Shown in pieces: positions 32,494 to 41,741 of a stretch of DNA of 64,000 nucleotides. Source of the DNA: Flocculibacter collagenilyticus. Lineage in GTDB: Bacteria; Pseudomonadota; Gammaproteobacteria; Enterobacterales; Alteromonadaceae. Every line of letters starts with the position of its first letter. Position 1 is the first letter of the stretch. The stretch covers positions 3,909,579-3,973,578 of the forward strand of contig NZ_CP059888.1 in the NCBI RefSeq assembly GCF_016469335.1, in the 5' to 3' direction. The notes beneath the pieces are model-generated. The model had not been told where the DNA came from, ran no database searches, and was given only the letters and a program-made list of their open reading frames with translations. A program made the position numbers and the translations under genes.

Positions 32494-34336
32494 GGTTATT
32501 TTCCGTTGTTGTTGTCGTATCGCCGATGTTTGTGGAAGCGGCTGTGTGCTTTTCTTCTTGCTGCATGGCCCACATTTTTGCATATAATCCTTGTTTGGCA
32601 AGCAGCTCACTGTGGGTGCCTTGCTCTGCAATTTCTCCTTGTTGCAACACAATAATGTTGTCTGCATCTATCACTGTTGATAAGCGATGTGCGATCACCA
32701 ATGAAGTGTGGCCTTCAGCAATTTCTTTTAGTGCGCTAAGAATTGCTTGCTCGGAACCGGAATCAAGGGATGAGGTGGCTTCATCAAATAACAAGATTGG
32801 GGGACGTTTTAAAATTGTGCGCGCAATGGCAACACGCTGTTTTTCACCACCAGACAGTTTTAGCCCTCGTTCGCCCACAACCGTATGTTCTTTTTCAGGC
32901 AGTGATTGTACAAAGTGATTTAAATGTGCCAACTCAATCGCTTGCCATACTTGTTGTTCGTCAGCTTGTGGGTTGCCGTAGCGCACATTTTCAAAAATGC
33001 TGTCGTTGAATAAAACGGTATCTTGCGGAACAATCCCAATGGATTGACGTAGGGAATGTTGCGTCATGTGCTTAATGTTTTGGCCGTCGATGGTGATGCT
33101 GCCTGCAGTGGGATCATAAAATCGAAAAAGCAGTTTACCTATGGTCGACTTTCCTGCGCCACTTTCGCCCACAATGGCGACTTTGTGCCCGGCTGCAACG
33201 TCAAAACTAAGCTGCTTTAAGATTGGCCGTTCACTGTGGTAGGCAAAGTCGACATTATGAAAGGCAATGGTTCCACGTGAAACTTTGATTTCTTTAGCGT
33301 TTTTATCATCAACAATTGTTGACGTTTGTTTTATTAACCCAAACATGTTTTCAATATTCGCCAATGAACCTTTAATTTCACGGTATACAAACCCTAAAAA
33401 GTTCAGCGGCATAAAAATTTGCATCATAAAGGCATTAATTAAAACAAAGTCGCCGAGCGTCATGGTTTGTTCGGCTACGCGGTAGCCTGCGAGTGCGAGC
33501 ATGCTGGTCATTGCGGTGGCGATGATTAATGCTTGTCCGCCATTTAAGGCAAATAATGTAAGGCGATTTTTGCGACGCGCATCTTCCCAGCTGGCTAACT
33601 CTTTGTCATATCTGTCGGCTTCAAACTGCTCATTATTGAAATATTTTACGGTTTCATAATTAAGTAAACTGTCTATTGCTCGGCTATTGCTGGTGGAGTC
33701 GGCGGCGTTAGCTTCGCGTACATAATGGGTGCGCCACTCAGTAGCAACAGCGGTATAAGCAATATATAGCGCAACTGATACAAAGGTGATCAGCGCAAAG
33801 TATACGCCGTAGTTATAGAACAGGATGCCAACCACAAACAGGATTTCCAATAGTGTGGGCACAATATTGAATACCATAAAACGCATCAGGAAGCTGATCC
33901 CCGACGTACCGCGCTCCATGTCGCGAGATAGTCCACCAGTTTGTCGATTTAAGTGAAAGTTGAGATCTAATTTATGCAGATGATTAAAGACTTGTAATCC
34001 AACCCGTCGCATCGCGCGTTCAGTGACGCGCCCAAATAAAGTATCGCGCACTTCGCCTAGGATCACATTAAGAAAACGCACCACGCCATAGGCAATGATT
34101 AATGCGAAAGGGACAGCGATGATTGCTGTTTTTAAATCGTTTGCTTGCTCTAAATCATCAACAATATATTTTAGAATAAACGGCAAGCCAACACTGGCGA
34201 CTTTGGCAAAAATAAGGCAGCTTAGCGCTAAAAATACTCGTTGCTTAAACTCTAACATAAATGGCCAAAGTGAATTTAGCGCTTGCCAGTTAAAGCTGGT
34301 TACCGGTGCATCTGTCGCGTTTCTAAATTTTCTCAC
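32483..34336 (-). CDS. ATM1/HMT1-type ABC exporter (fused permease-ATPase)
   Basis: 617-aa half-transporter that should act as a homodimer. Six membrane helices fill about residues 25-320 with the ATM1-type RMRRVGLQVFNHLHKLDLNFHLNRQTGGLSRDMERG (quoted as its key parts MRRVGLQVF and RQTGGLSRDMERG). The ATPase has Walker A VGESGAGKST (about 385), signature LSGGEKQRVAIAR and Walker B ILLFDEATSSLD. Relatives export glutathione-linked or heavy-metal/Fe-S related compounds. Upstream and 2 bp away is a GST gene, which fits a glutathione-conjugate link. The coding sequence contains a parS-like site (33269-33284). Confidence 0.9.
   Translation of the reverse strand: MRKFRNATDAPVTSFNWQALNSLWPFMLEFKQRVFLALSCLIFAKVASVGLPFILKYIVDDLEQANDLKTAIIAVPFALIIAYGVVRFLNVILGEVRDTLFGRVTERAMRRVGLQVFNHLHKLDLNFHLNRQTGGLSRDMERGTSGISFLMRFMVFNIVPTLLEILFVVGILFYNYGVYFALITFVSVALYIAYTAVATEWRTHYVREANAADSTSNSRAIDSLLNYETVKYFNNEQFEADRYDKELASWEDARRKNRLTLFALNGGQALIIATAMTSMLALAGYRVAEQTMTLGDFVLINAFMMQIFMPLNFLGFVYREIKGSLANIENMFGLIKQTSTIVDDKNAKEIKVSRGTIAFHNVDFAYHSERPILKQLSFDVAAGHKVAIVGESGAGKSTIGKLLFRFYDPTAGSITIDGQNIKHMTQHSLRQSIGIVPQDTVLFNDSIFENVRYGNPQADEQQVWQAIELAHLNHFVQSLPEKEHTVVGERGLKLSGGEKQRVAIARTILKRPPILLFDEATSSLDSGSEQAILSALKEIAEGHTSLVIAHRLSTVIDADNIIVLQQGEIAEQGTHSELLAKQGLYAKMWAMQQEEKHTAASTNIGDTTTTTENNHAR
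33269..33284. promoter_or_regulatory. parS: Candidate parS site (ParB binding)
   Basis: GGTTCCACGTGAAACT fits the relaxed parS pattern NGTTNCACGTGAAACN and differs from TGTTTCACGTGAAACA at 3 of 16 positions (the two ends and the fifth base). It lies inside the ABC exporter gene, about 18 kb from oriC, a usual place for parS in genomes with parAB. Binding is not shown. Confidence 0.55.
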
Positions 34337-34337
34337 A

Positions 34338-34934
34338 CTAGCCTCGTGGATCTGTAGCTACAACAGATGCTCTGTGGTTGTGCATATGATGAAAGGCAAC
34401 GAGGTTAGGGTAGTTTTCAAAGTGGTAGAGCGATCTAAATAACGCCCAATCTATCAGACAATATAAACTGATGGACAGGTAGTCCCAGTTGGCAAACTCG
34501 CCTGCTAGCACTTTATTATTTAATTGTTCAAATGTGAGCGCTAAACGTTCGCGGTGCAAATTAAAATATAAGGTGTCATCGTTGGTATCATAACCGCTGC
34601 GCGTTAACACTAGCATGTTAACAAGGGCATCATTCGCAGCGTCAATCATGGATAAGGTATTTTCAGCTGACCAATTTAGCGTTTCTGAAGGGTAAGCTGA
34701 GCTTGTGTTATCACTCCCCTTACTGCTGATATATCTGACAATTTGCCTTGAGTCGAAAATGCATTGCTCGCCATCTTCAATAAAGGGAATTTTTAAAATC
34801 GGGTTCTTTTCACGCAGCACTTGTCGTTGTGGTTCATCAAAAATATCCATATTAAAAAATTCAAATGGCGAACCATCTAGCCAAATACGTAAGCGGCGAA
34901 CGTAAGGGGACGTTGTTGAGCCATACAGTTTCAT
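34338..34934 (-). CDS. Glutathione S-transferase family protein
   Basis: 198-aa protein. The N-terminal thioredoxin-like domain starts MKLYGSTTSPYVRRLRIWL and has the glutathione-binding PILKIPFIEDGEQCIFDSRQIVRYI (cis-Pro at IPFIED and Ser/Arg at DSRQI). The C-terminal helical domain runs from about residue 85. It ends 2 bp before the ABC exporter gene, so both are probably one transcript. Specific substrate unknown. Confidence 0.88.
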   Translation of the reverse strand: MKLYGSTTSPYVRRLRIWLDGSPFEFFNMDIFDEPQRQVLREKNPILKIPFIEDGEQCIFDSRQIVRYISSKGSDNTSSAYPSETLNWSAENTLSMIDAANDALVNMLVLTRSGYDTNDDTLYFNLHRERLALTFEQLNNKVLAGEFANWDYLSISLYCLIDWALFRSLYHFENYPNLVAFHHMHNHRASVVATDPRG

Positions 34935-35608
34935 TATGTTTCCTTGAATTCTTTATAAAGTGAAGCGTGAGGCAGAGTATATATGAGTGTAATAAGTGTG
35001 GCACCTTTGTTTGATATTCAAGCGTTAATTTTACCAGTCTGGTGTGGCTGAAATAGACGATGAAAATCAACTACAAATAATAGTAATAAATCTAAGGTAC
35101 AAATGCACTTTGCAGCTGGTTGTACCGTTAAATGAGGATTTGTTATGTAATTTTATTCCATAAAGGTAATAAAAAATCAGGTTATTTTTCCATCAGTAGC
35201 TGGTATCATTTACCCACTTTTTTAAGCGTTCAATAAATCAATTAAACGCTGATGTAGCGCTGGTTTCAAGCGAATTGCAATTCACAAAAAAATGAGAAAA
35301 ACAGAGTTTGTGAATGAGTGGTTTGAGTGTGAAAAACAGTGTCCAAATCAGTAAAAATTGTGAAACTTTTTCACAATGTATTATTGGACAAGTTTTGCTT
35401 AATTGCCTATGACTTTGATGTAGAAAAAATAAAAATTACAAAATAATAATAAAACGGAGTGAGCGTTTTTTGCATCAGGTTTGTCTGAATGGATTTGCTT
35501 AAACTGTCATCATCTAGTCATACCTCTGTATTAAATTCTTCTCCTGTATTTATCGCTTTCAATTAATTCAACATTTTTGAAATTTACCCCTACGCTCAGG
35601 AGTTACAA
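34935..35608. promoter_or_regulatory. Long spacer upstream of the secreted nuclease gene
   Basis: 674 bp with no convincing gene. It holds several operator-like palindromes: an AGCGTT/AACGCT inverted repeat (35226-35249), GAATTGCAATTC (35272-35283, perfect 12 bp), and ATTGTGAAA-C-TTTTTCACAAT (35357-35377), whose TGTGA/TCACA half-sites resemble CRP but with a 7-bp instead of a 6-bp spacer. These suggest the nuclease gene is strongly regulated. The GST gene and the nuclease gene diverge from this region. Confidence 0.5.
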
Positions 35609-38600
35609 ATGAAGTATAAAATTTCCGCCTTACTAGCGCTAAGTTGTGCAGCGACTGCCAACGCAAGCGATCTAGTATTAACAGGTGTGATTGATGGTCC
35701 ATTACCAGGTGGCTTACCCAAAGCCGTTCAATTATATGTATCAAACGATATTACAGACTTAAGTGTGTGTGGTATTGGTTCTGCTAATAATGGCGGTGGC
35801 ACAGACGGTCAAGAGTTTACTTTTCCTGCTGCTTCAGCAACGGCAGGTTCTTATATTTATGTAGCTTCTGAAGGCGTTAAATTTGCTGACTTTTTTGGCT
35901 TTGCGCCCACTTATACACATGGTGCTGCTAACATTAATGGCGATGATGCGATAGAGCTTTACTGTAACGGTACAGTAATTGATGTGTTTGGTGATATTAA
36001 TACCGATGGTTCTGGCCAAGCGTGGGAATACCTTGACGGTTGGGCATCGCGTAACGCCAGCACAGGTCCTGATGGCAGCACATTTGTTGCGGCTAACTGG
36101 GTGTTTAGCGGCCCAAATGCATTAGACGGTCAAACATCAAATGCTACTGCGCCAAATCCATTTCCACTAACGGGTTACGCACCGGGTGATGGCACTGATC
36201 CGACAGATCCAACCGACCCTACAGACCCAACGGATCCGACTGATCCCACAGACCCGGGCACAGGTGGTCAATTACGTGACGCCTGTTATAACTGTCCTGA
36301 CCTAGACCCAATTGCAGATCCAACCGCGTTTGATGATGCGGTTTATTATGCCAATGCCATTGCAGCGGTAAATAACAATTTATCTGCTGGAGAGATTAAA
36401 GCTGCTATCAATGCAATTATTTCGCAAAATCACCGTCAGCTTACTTATAGTGAAGTTTGGACAGCGTTAACTGCAACGGATGAAGATCCAAGTAACACCA
36501 ACAATGTTACATTGTTCTACAAAGGCACGACACTTGCTAAATGGTCGAACGGTAGTGGCAGTCAAAGCAACAACCCAGATAATTGGAACCGTGAACACGT
36601 ATGGCCGAAAAGCCATGGCTTCTCAAGCTCAGGTTACCGTGCTTACACCGATATTCACCACTTACGCCCAACTGATATTTCAGTTAATGCCTCGCGTGGC
36701 AATTTAGATTTTGATAACAGCGACTCAGCATTACCAGAATCCCCAATTAATCGCGTTGATAACGACTCTTTTGAGCCAAGAGATGCAGTAAAAGGTGATG
36801 TTGCACGTATGGTGATGTACATGGATACACGCTATGAAGGTGCGGATAACCTAACGCCAGATTTACGAGTTGTCGATAGCTTAACGAGTGTGGGTGAGCC
36901 TGCTTTAGGTCGTTTATGTCGTTTATTAGAATGGCATCAAGCTGATCCAGTAGATGCAACTGAGCAGCACCGTAACAATAAAATTTACCAATACCAAGGT
37001 AACCGTAACCCGTTTGTTGACCATCCAGAGTGGGTAGATACATTATACTCAGCGCCAGCTTGTGGTAATGACAACCCAACCGATCCGGGTACGCCAACTG
37101 GTAATCTAGTTATCACTGAAGTGATGCAAAACCCAAGTGCAGTAAACGATGATAAAGGTGAGTGGTTTGAAATTTTAAACACAGATTCAAGCCCTGTTAA
37201 TTTAAATGGTTGGACCATTCGTGACGATGGTTCAGATTCATTTACTATTACCACTGACGTTATCATTGCTGCGAATAGTTACGCAGTATTTGCTAAAAAT
37301 GGCGACAGTAACGTTAATGGCGGCTTAACTTCAGTTGCTTACGCGTATGGTAACGGAATGACGCTATCAAATGGCGCAGACGAAATTGTACTAGTAACAC
37401 CAAGTGGTGACGTTGTAGATACTGTAGCATACGATGGTGGTGCGGTTTGGCCAGATCCTTCGGGCAAATCAATGACCTTAATTGATGCGTCTACTGATAA
37501 TAACGTTGGTAGTAATTGGGTTGCAGAGTCCAGTGAAACTTATGGTGCTGGCGACTACGGTACACCAGGCACAGGCCCTGATAGCGGTGGTAACGAAGAT
37601 CCGGTAATTGGCCAGTGTGCAGATCCAGCAACAGCCATTAATGCTATTCAAGGTGAGGGATTTGAATCTCCAGTACGTAATGAAAACCATATATTGGAAG
37701 CGATTGTAACAGCGACATTCCCAGCGTCTAAAGGCTTCTATTTGTTAGAAGATACTGAGCACCAAGACAACAATACACTAACGTCTGAAGGTATATACGT
37801 TTATTATGGTAATAACGACGGTATGCCTGATGTAGGCGACCGAGTTCGTGTGGTTGGTAAAGTTGAAGAGCGTTATGGTAAAACCCAACTAGCAGCAAGT
37901 GCGGCAGCGCTTAATTGTGGTAGTGCTGAGTTTACTGCTCAAGCGTTAGTGTTACCGTTCGCGTCTGCAGAGCATCAAGAAGCGCATGAAGGCATGTATG
38001 TTACTATTACTAACCCATTAACAGTAAGTGATAACAAAGACCTGTTTAAATACGGTGAAGTAACACTGTCTAACGGTCGTTTATATAAGCCTACTAACAA
38101 GTTCTTACCAAATTCTGAAGCCGCCCTAAACTTAGCAGCTGAAAATGCACTGAATAAGATCACGCTCGACGATGGTGTGTCAGGTACTTACCCTGAAAAC
38201 GTTATTTATCCTACTGGTGGTTTAAGTGCCAGCAACACATTACGTAATGGCGACACGGTAACAGCATTAACGGGTGTTGTTGACTTTAGCTATGGCAAAT
38301 ACCGCGTAGTGCCAACAGAAGCACCAAGTTTCTCGCATGATAATGCGCGCACTGCCGAGCCAGAGTTGACGCAAGGCAACCTAACGGTAGCAAGTATTAA
38401 CGTATTAAACTTATTTAACGGTGACGGCCAAGGCGCAGGTTTCCCTACCTCACGCGGTGCTGATACTGCTGAAGAATACCAACGTCAAATTGATAAAACA
38501 GTGGCAGCACTATTGGCAATGAACGCTGATATTATTGGCCTAATGGAAATTGAGAATGACGGTTTTTCAGCGAACAGTGTTGTTACTGAGCTAGTGAATC

Positions 38601-39496
38601 GTTTAAATACCGCGTTAGGTGAAACTGTGTACGCTGCTATTGATACAGGCACCGCGTTAGGTACTGACGAAATTGCTGTTGCACTACTTTATAAAGTGGC
38701 AACGGTAACGCCTGTAGGCGCTCCTGCAATTAATATGGACGCTATCTTTAATCGTCCGCCATTAGCGCAACGTTTTGCATTAACCAGTAATAATGAAGCG
38801 TTATCGGTTGTGGTTAACCACTTTAAAGCAAAAGCATGCGGTGGTGCATCGGGTGATGACAAAGACCAAGGCGATGGCCAAGGCTGTTATAACGCTCGCC
38901 GTACTGCACAAGCACAAGCGCTAATTACTTGGTTAGCCAACGAGCCTACTATCACTGCTGACGAAGATGTACTTGTGATGGGTGACTTAAACGCCTACGC
39001 CATGGAAGATCCAATCCGTGCCTTCACTGAGGTAGGTTTCACTAACCTAATTAAGCACTTTAATGGTGAAAATGCGTACTCGTATAGCTTTGGTGGTGAG
39101 TTTGGTTATTTAGATCATGGCCTAGCGTCTGCTAGCCTACTGGAAAAAGCCGTAGATACGAAAGACTGGCACATTAATGCCGACGAGCCATTAGCGCTAG
39201 ATTACAATACTGAGAAGAAATCTAGCCAACAGCTTATCGACTTCTATGCGGCTGATGCATACCGTATGTCTGATCACGATCCTGTATTAATGAGCTTCCA
39301 GCTTGATGCCGGTGTATTAGGTGATTTAGATGGTGACGGTGATGTAGATAGAAATGACTTATTGTTATTTTTACGTGCAGTCCGTAACGGTGATGAGATT
39401 GACCCTGAATTAGACCTAAACCAAGACGGTCGCTTTACAGCTACTGACTTTGTGTTACTGCGTCGTTTATGTACGCGCCGCGGCTGTCGTCCATAA
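35609..39496 (+). CDS. Large secreted multidomain nuclease (ExeM/NucH-like)
   Basis: 1295-aa extracellular DNase with two nuclease modules. Order: signal peptide (1-19, ends ANA); lamin-tail-like domain (about 20-185); a DPT-repeat linker (about 194-214, seven Asp-Pro-Thr units); endonuclease I module (about 220-480; NREHVWPKSHGF and DIHHLRPTD); a second lamin-tail domain (about 497-640); an OB-like region (about 665-800); an endonuclease/exonuclease/phosphatase module (about 910-1235; ASINVLNLFNGDG, LMEIENDG, VVNHFKAKACGG, VMGDLNAY, YLDHGL, SDHDPV); and a dockerin-like Ca-binding tail (GDLDGDGDVDRNDLL, DLNQDGRFTATDF). AGGAG precedes the start. Likely role: degrading extracellular or biofilm DNA for nutrients. 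Confidence 0.93.
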   Translation: MKYKISALLALSCAATANASDLVLTGVIDGPLPGGLPKAVQLYVSNDITDLSVCGIGSANNGGGTDGQEFTFPAASATAGSYIYVASEGVKFADFFGFAPTYTHGAANINGDDAIELYCNGTVIDVFGDINTDGSGQAWEYLDGWASRNASTGPDGSTFVAANWVFSGPNALDGQTSNATAPNPFPLTGYAPGDGTDPTDPTDPTDPTDPTDPTDPGTGGQLRDACYNCPDLDPIADPTAFDDAVYYANAIAAVNNNLSAGEIKAAINAIISQNHRQLTYSEVWTALTATDEDPSNTNNVTLFYKGTTLAKWSNGSGSQSNNPDNWNREHVWPKSHGFSSSGYRAYTDIHHLRPTDISVNASRGNLDFDNSDSALPESPINRVDNDSFEPRDAVKGDVARMVMYMDTRYEGADNLTPDLRVVDSLTSVGEPALGRLCRLLEWHQADPVDATEQHRNNKIYQYQGNRNPFVDHPEWVDTLYSAPACGNDNPTDPGTPTGNLVITEVMQNPSAVNDDKGEWFEILNTDSSPVNLNGWTIRDDGSDSFTITTDVIIAANSYAVFAKNGDSNVNGGLTSVAYAYGNGMTLSNGADEIVLVTPSGDVVDTVAYDGGAVWPDPSGKSMTLIDASTDNNVGSNWVAESSETYGAGDYGTPGTGPDSGGNEDPVIGQCADPATAINAIQGEGFESPVRNENHILEAIVTATFPASKGFYLLEDTEHQDNNTLTSEGIYVYYGNNDGMPDVGDRVRVVGKVEERYGKTQLAASAAALNCGSAEFTAQALVLPFASAEHQEAHEGMYVTITNPLTVSDNKDLFKYGEVTLSNGRLYKPTNKFLPNSEAALNLAAENALNKITLDDGVSGTYPENVIYPTGGLSASNTLRNGDTVTALTGVVDFSYGKYRVVPTEAPSFSHDNARTAEPELTQGNLTVASINVLNLFNGDGQGAGFPTSRGADTAEEYQRQIDKTVAALLAMNADIIGLMEIENDGFSANSVVTELVNRLNTALGETVYAAIDTGTALGTDEIAVALLYKVATVTPVGAPAINMDAIFNRPPLAQRFALTSNNEALSVVVNHFKAKACGGASGDDKDQGDGQGCYNARRTAQAQALITWLANEPTITADEDVLVMGDLNAYAMEDPIRAFTEVGFTNLIKHFNGENAYSYSFGGEFGYLDHGLASASLLEKAVDTKDWHINADEPLALDYNTEKKSSQQLIDFYAADAYRMSDHDPVLMSFQLDAGVLGDLDGDGDVDRNDLLLFLRAVRNGDEIDPELDLNQDGRFTATDFVLLRRLCTRRGCRP

Positions 39497-39544
39497 TCTA
39501 AGGCTTACAATTCTTAACTACGTTTAATGTAAAAAGTTTAATGT

Positions 39545-39580
39545 AAAAACGGCGAAGTATAAAAGCTTCGCCGTTTTTTT
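39545..39580. terminator. Terminator shared by nuclease and VOC genes
   Basis: AAAAACGGCGAAG (39545-39557) pairs with CTTCGCCGTTTTT (39566-39578) over an 8-nt loop. T-runs on both strands suit the two convergent genes. Confidence 0.92.
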
Positions 39581-39607
39581 ATGTCTAGTAGGGCATGAAG
39601 AGTGACT

Positions 39608-39976
39608 TTACTTGTCGCTCCACACCGCGTATTCGTTGCCGGTTAAGTCGGTAAAGTGAAAACGACGACCTCCCGGAAAACTAAATATTTCCTTTTTAAT
39701 ACTGCCGCCTAAGTTGGTCACCTGTTTACAGAGGTTTTCTAAATCTTCATGGTAAAACACCACTAGTGCAGAGCCATTTTCGGTATTAGCTTTTAAGTCA
39801 CTTACATAAAAACCGCCATCGGTATGCCCGTCATTAAACGCTAAGTATTCTGGGCTATAGCTTTGAAAGGTCCAGCCAAATAGCTCACTGAAAAAAGATT
39901 CAGACTTGGTTAAGTCATTAGAAGGGAGCTCAATATAGTCAATGGCACCACGGCGGCGTGCGTTAGTTTCAGACAT
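39608..39976 (-). CDS. VOC/glyoxalase-family protein
   Basis: 122-aa single-domain member of the vicinal oxygen chelate superfamily. It begins with the usual beta strand (AIDYIELPSNDLTKSESFFSELFGWTFQ) and ends with FTDLTGNEYAVWSDK. Such proteins are metal-dependent lyases, dioxygenases or binding proteins; substrate cannot be predicted. It is divergent from the biosynthetic operon that starts at 40286. Confidence 0.85.
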   Translation of the reverse strand: MSETNARRRGAIDYIELPSNDLTKSESFFSELFGWTFQSYSPEYLAFNDGHTDGGFYVSDLKANTENGSALVVFYHEDLENLCKQVTNLGGSIKKEIFSFPGGRRFHFTDLTGNEYAVWSDK

Positions 39977-40285
39977 CGTTCTTTCCTTAGTTATTGTTAT
40001 TTAAATACAGGGCAACCTGCATGTGAGTGAATTAGGTACCAAGCCTAATCACCGTTTCGACAGTAGCATTAATTTTCTATTAATCAAGCGCCTAACCTAT
40101 CAAGTTTATTATCGATAAATGACATTTTAAATTTGACAGTATCTTAAAAGTATGTAACTTTATATAAAGTATCTTTATGAAGAGATACTTTATATAAACG
40201 TATATTAACCTTACACACAATTTACGTATTAACGAGTTATCTTGTTAATAGATAAGAAATTTTAAAACAATAAGGATCCAAATTA
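39977..40285. promoter_or_regulatory. Promoter region of the trpF-like operon
   Basis: 309 bp between the VOC gene and the trpF-like gene. It contains two operator-like palindromes (see 40158-40199), and AAGGATCC before the ATG as ribosome site. Nothing else is recognised. Confidence 0.6.
40158..40199. promoter_or_regulatory. Two putative PecS/MarR operators upstream of the trpF-like gene
   Basis: CTTTATATAAAG (40158-40169, perfect 12-bp palindrome) and CTTTATATAAAC (40188-40199, one base different) are 30 bp apart, about three helical turns. Between them GTATCT (40169-40174) and AGATAC (40183-40188) form another inverted repeat. The same core recurs in the pecS-like/NRPS divergent promoter at 46004 and, as CTTTACGTAAAG, at 45963. 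Assignment to the neighbouring MarR-type regulator is inference. Confidence 0.65.
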
Positions 40286-40966
40286 ATGGAAAAGCTAATA
40301 CAAGTCGCAGGGATTATTGACGAGAATGAAGCAAAATTAATCGCTGACGAAGGCGTTCAGTGGTTAGGTTTTCCACTGCGTTTACCTTCAGGTAAAGATG
40401 ATATTTCTGAACCTGCGGCAAAGAAAATTATTGAAAGTTTATCTGCTCCGCAAGCGGGTGTATTAATCAGCTATATGGTTAAAGCAGACGAAATTAGCCA
40501 ATTTTGTACAGAATTAGGTTTTACCGCTGTGCAACTACACGGTGACGTTGAAGTGGCAGAGCTTCGTAAACTTAAACAAATGCGTCCCGATCTTTACGTA
40601 CTAAAAAGCTTAGTAGTGAAAGAAGATAACGCTGACGAATTATTAACACTGGTGGATGAGTGTGCTGAATATGTGGACATGTTTATTACAGACACATTTG
40701 ATCCTAAAACGGGCGCGAAAGGCGCGACTGGGCTAACTCATAACTGGGACGTAAGTGCTGAATTAGTGCGTCGTTCACCTAAGCCATTAATGATGGCTGG
40801 TGGCTTGAACCCAGACAACGTTGCAGATGCAATTCGTAAAGTTAAACCTGCTGCGGTTGATGCGCACACCGGACTTGAAGGCCCTGACGGTAGAAAAGAT
40901 CGTAATAAGGTAAAGAAATTTTTTGCTGAAGCAAACAAAGCGTTTGCAGAAATTGAAGGTGCTTAA
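40286..40966 (+). CDS. TrpF-like (phosphoribosylanthranilate isomerase fold) protein
   Basis: 226-aa TIM-barrel protein of the TrpF family. Family landmarks are present: VQLHG (82-86), the catalytic-type Asp in FITDTFDP (D136), KGATGLTHNWD, MMAGGLNPDNVADAIRKV and VDAHTGLEGPDGRKD. However, the N-terminal KICG motif reads QVAG, so the catalytic Cys is replaced by Ala at residue 8. It is probably not a tryptophan-pathway isomerase, and no trp genes are nearby. As first gene of an operon with a UPRT-like, a PecM-like and an OYE gene, it may act on a phosphoribosyl compound in the cluster's pathway. Confidence 0.8.
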   Translation: MEKLIQVAGIIDENEAKLIADEGVQWLGFPLRLPSGKDDISEPAAKKIIESLSAPQAGVLISYMVKADEISQFCTELGFTAVQLHGDVEVAELRKLKQMRPDLYVLKSLVVKEDNADELLTLVDECAEYVDMFITDTFDPKTGAKGATGLTHNWDVSAELVRRSPKPLMMAGGLNPDNVADAIRKVKPAAVDAHTGLEGPDGRKDRNKVKKFFAEANKAFAEIEGA

Positions 40967-41078
40967 GCCGACTAATTACATACTGGCAAGTTGACACATA
41001 AATATAATGCTCGGTTGTTAACTTGCTAGTGCTGTTATGAATCAACCATTACTAAAATTAAATACAGGGATTTTAAGT

Positions 41079-41741
41079 ATGTTTTGTGAAAATGCAGTGC
41101 ATGTTTTACCACAAACTAATCAGCTGCTGTCGCTTCATTTACAAATACGCGACAAAACAACTAGCCAAGAAGATTTTATTTATTATTCGGATCAAGTGAT
41201 CCGCTTGCTATTAGAAGCTGGCATTAATTTACTACCATTTCGCTCACAATCAGTGGTTACACCTATAGGTGAAACCTTTGAAGGGCTTGAACTTGCCACT
41301 GACGTATGTGCCGTATCCGTTATCCGTGCTGGTGAAAGCATGGAAACCGAATTACGCTCAGTATTTGCTGGCATTCCATTAGGCAAAATACTGGTACAGC
41401 GCGATAAAGAAACCAAATTAGCAACATATTCTTATAGCAACTTGCCTGAAGATATTGCCAGTCGCCATGTTTTGCTGCTTGAGCCCATGTTGGCCACGGG
41501 TGGATCAGCAATAGAAGCGCTAAATGTGTTGTTAGAACATGGCGTTAAAGAAGAAAACATCATCTTTATTAACTTGCTAGCGTCGCCAGACGGGATCAAA
41601 AGAATAACAGAAGCATATCCAAAGCTTCGTATCGTTACCTCATCAATTGAAAAACGGATGAACGAGCATGCCTTTATGGTGCCCGGCATTGGTGATTTTG
41701 GTGATCGATATTTCGGTACTCAAGACTCAGGAGCAAGATAA
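41079..41741 (+). CDS. Second uracil phosphoribosyltransferase-like protein (cluster copy)
   Basis: 220-aa UPRT-family protein, clearly divergent from the canonical Upp at 27.7 kb. PRPP loop LLEPMLATGGSAIEAL; C-terminal MVPGIGDFGDRYFGT; VIRAGESME corresponds to the ILRAG motif of Upp. I set the start at 41079 because CAGGG lies 9 bases upstream; the longer ATG at 41037 has no ribosome site. It ends with TAATG overlapping the PecM-like gene. In the Streptomyces minimycin cluster a UPRT (MinD) protects the producer by raising the UMP pool. The same role here is inference. Confidence 0.85.
   Translation: MFCENAVHVLPQTNQLLSLHLQIRDKTTSQEDFIYYSDQVIRLLLEAGINLLPFRSQSVVTPIGETFEGLELATDVCAVSVIRAGESMETELRSVFAGIPLGKILVQRDKETKLATYSYSNLPEDIASRHVLLLEPMLATGGSAIEALNVLLEHGVKEENIIFINLLASPDGIKRITEAYPKLRIVTSSIEKRMNEHAFMVPGIGDFGDRYFGTQDSGAR

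Noticed and set aside
35357..35377. Calling the nuclease upstream palindrome a CRP site
   Set aside because: The half-sites fit but the spacer is 7 instead of 6 bases, so the regulator is uncertain.
36190..36258. Short-period repeat that could suggest a CRISPR or satellite
   Set aside because: It is an in-frame Asp-Pro-Thr linker of the secreted nuclease with synonymous variation and no spacers.
40286..40966. Calling the TIM-barrel gene trpF
   Set aside because: The catalytic Cys is absent and no trp genes are nearby, so the symbol would mislead.
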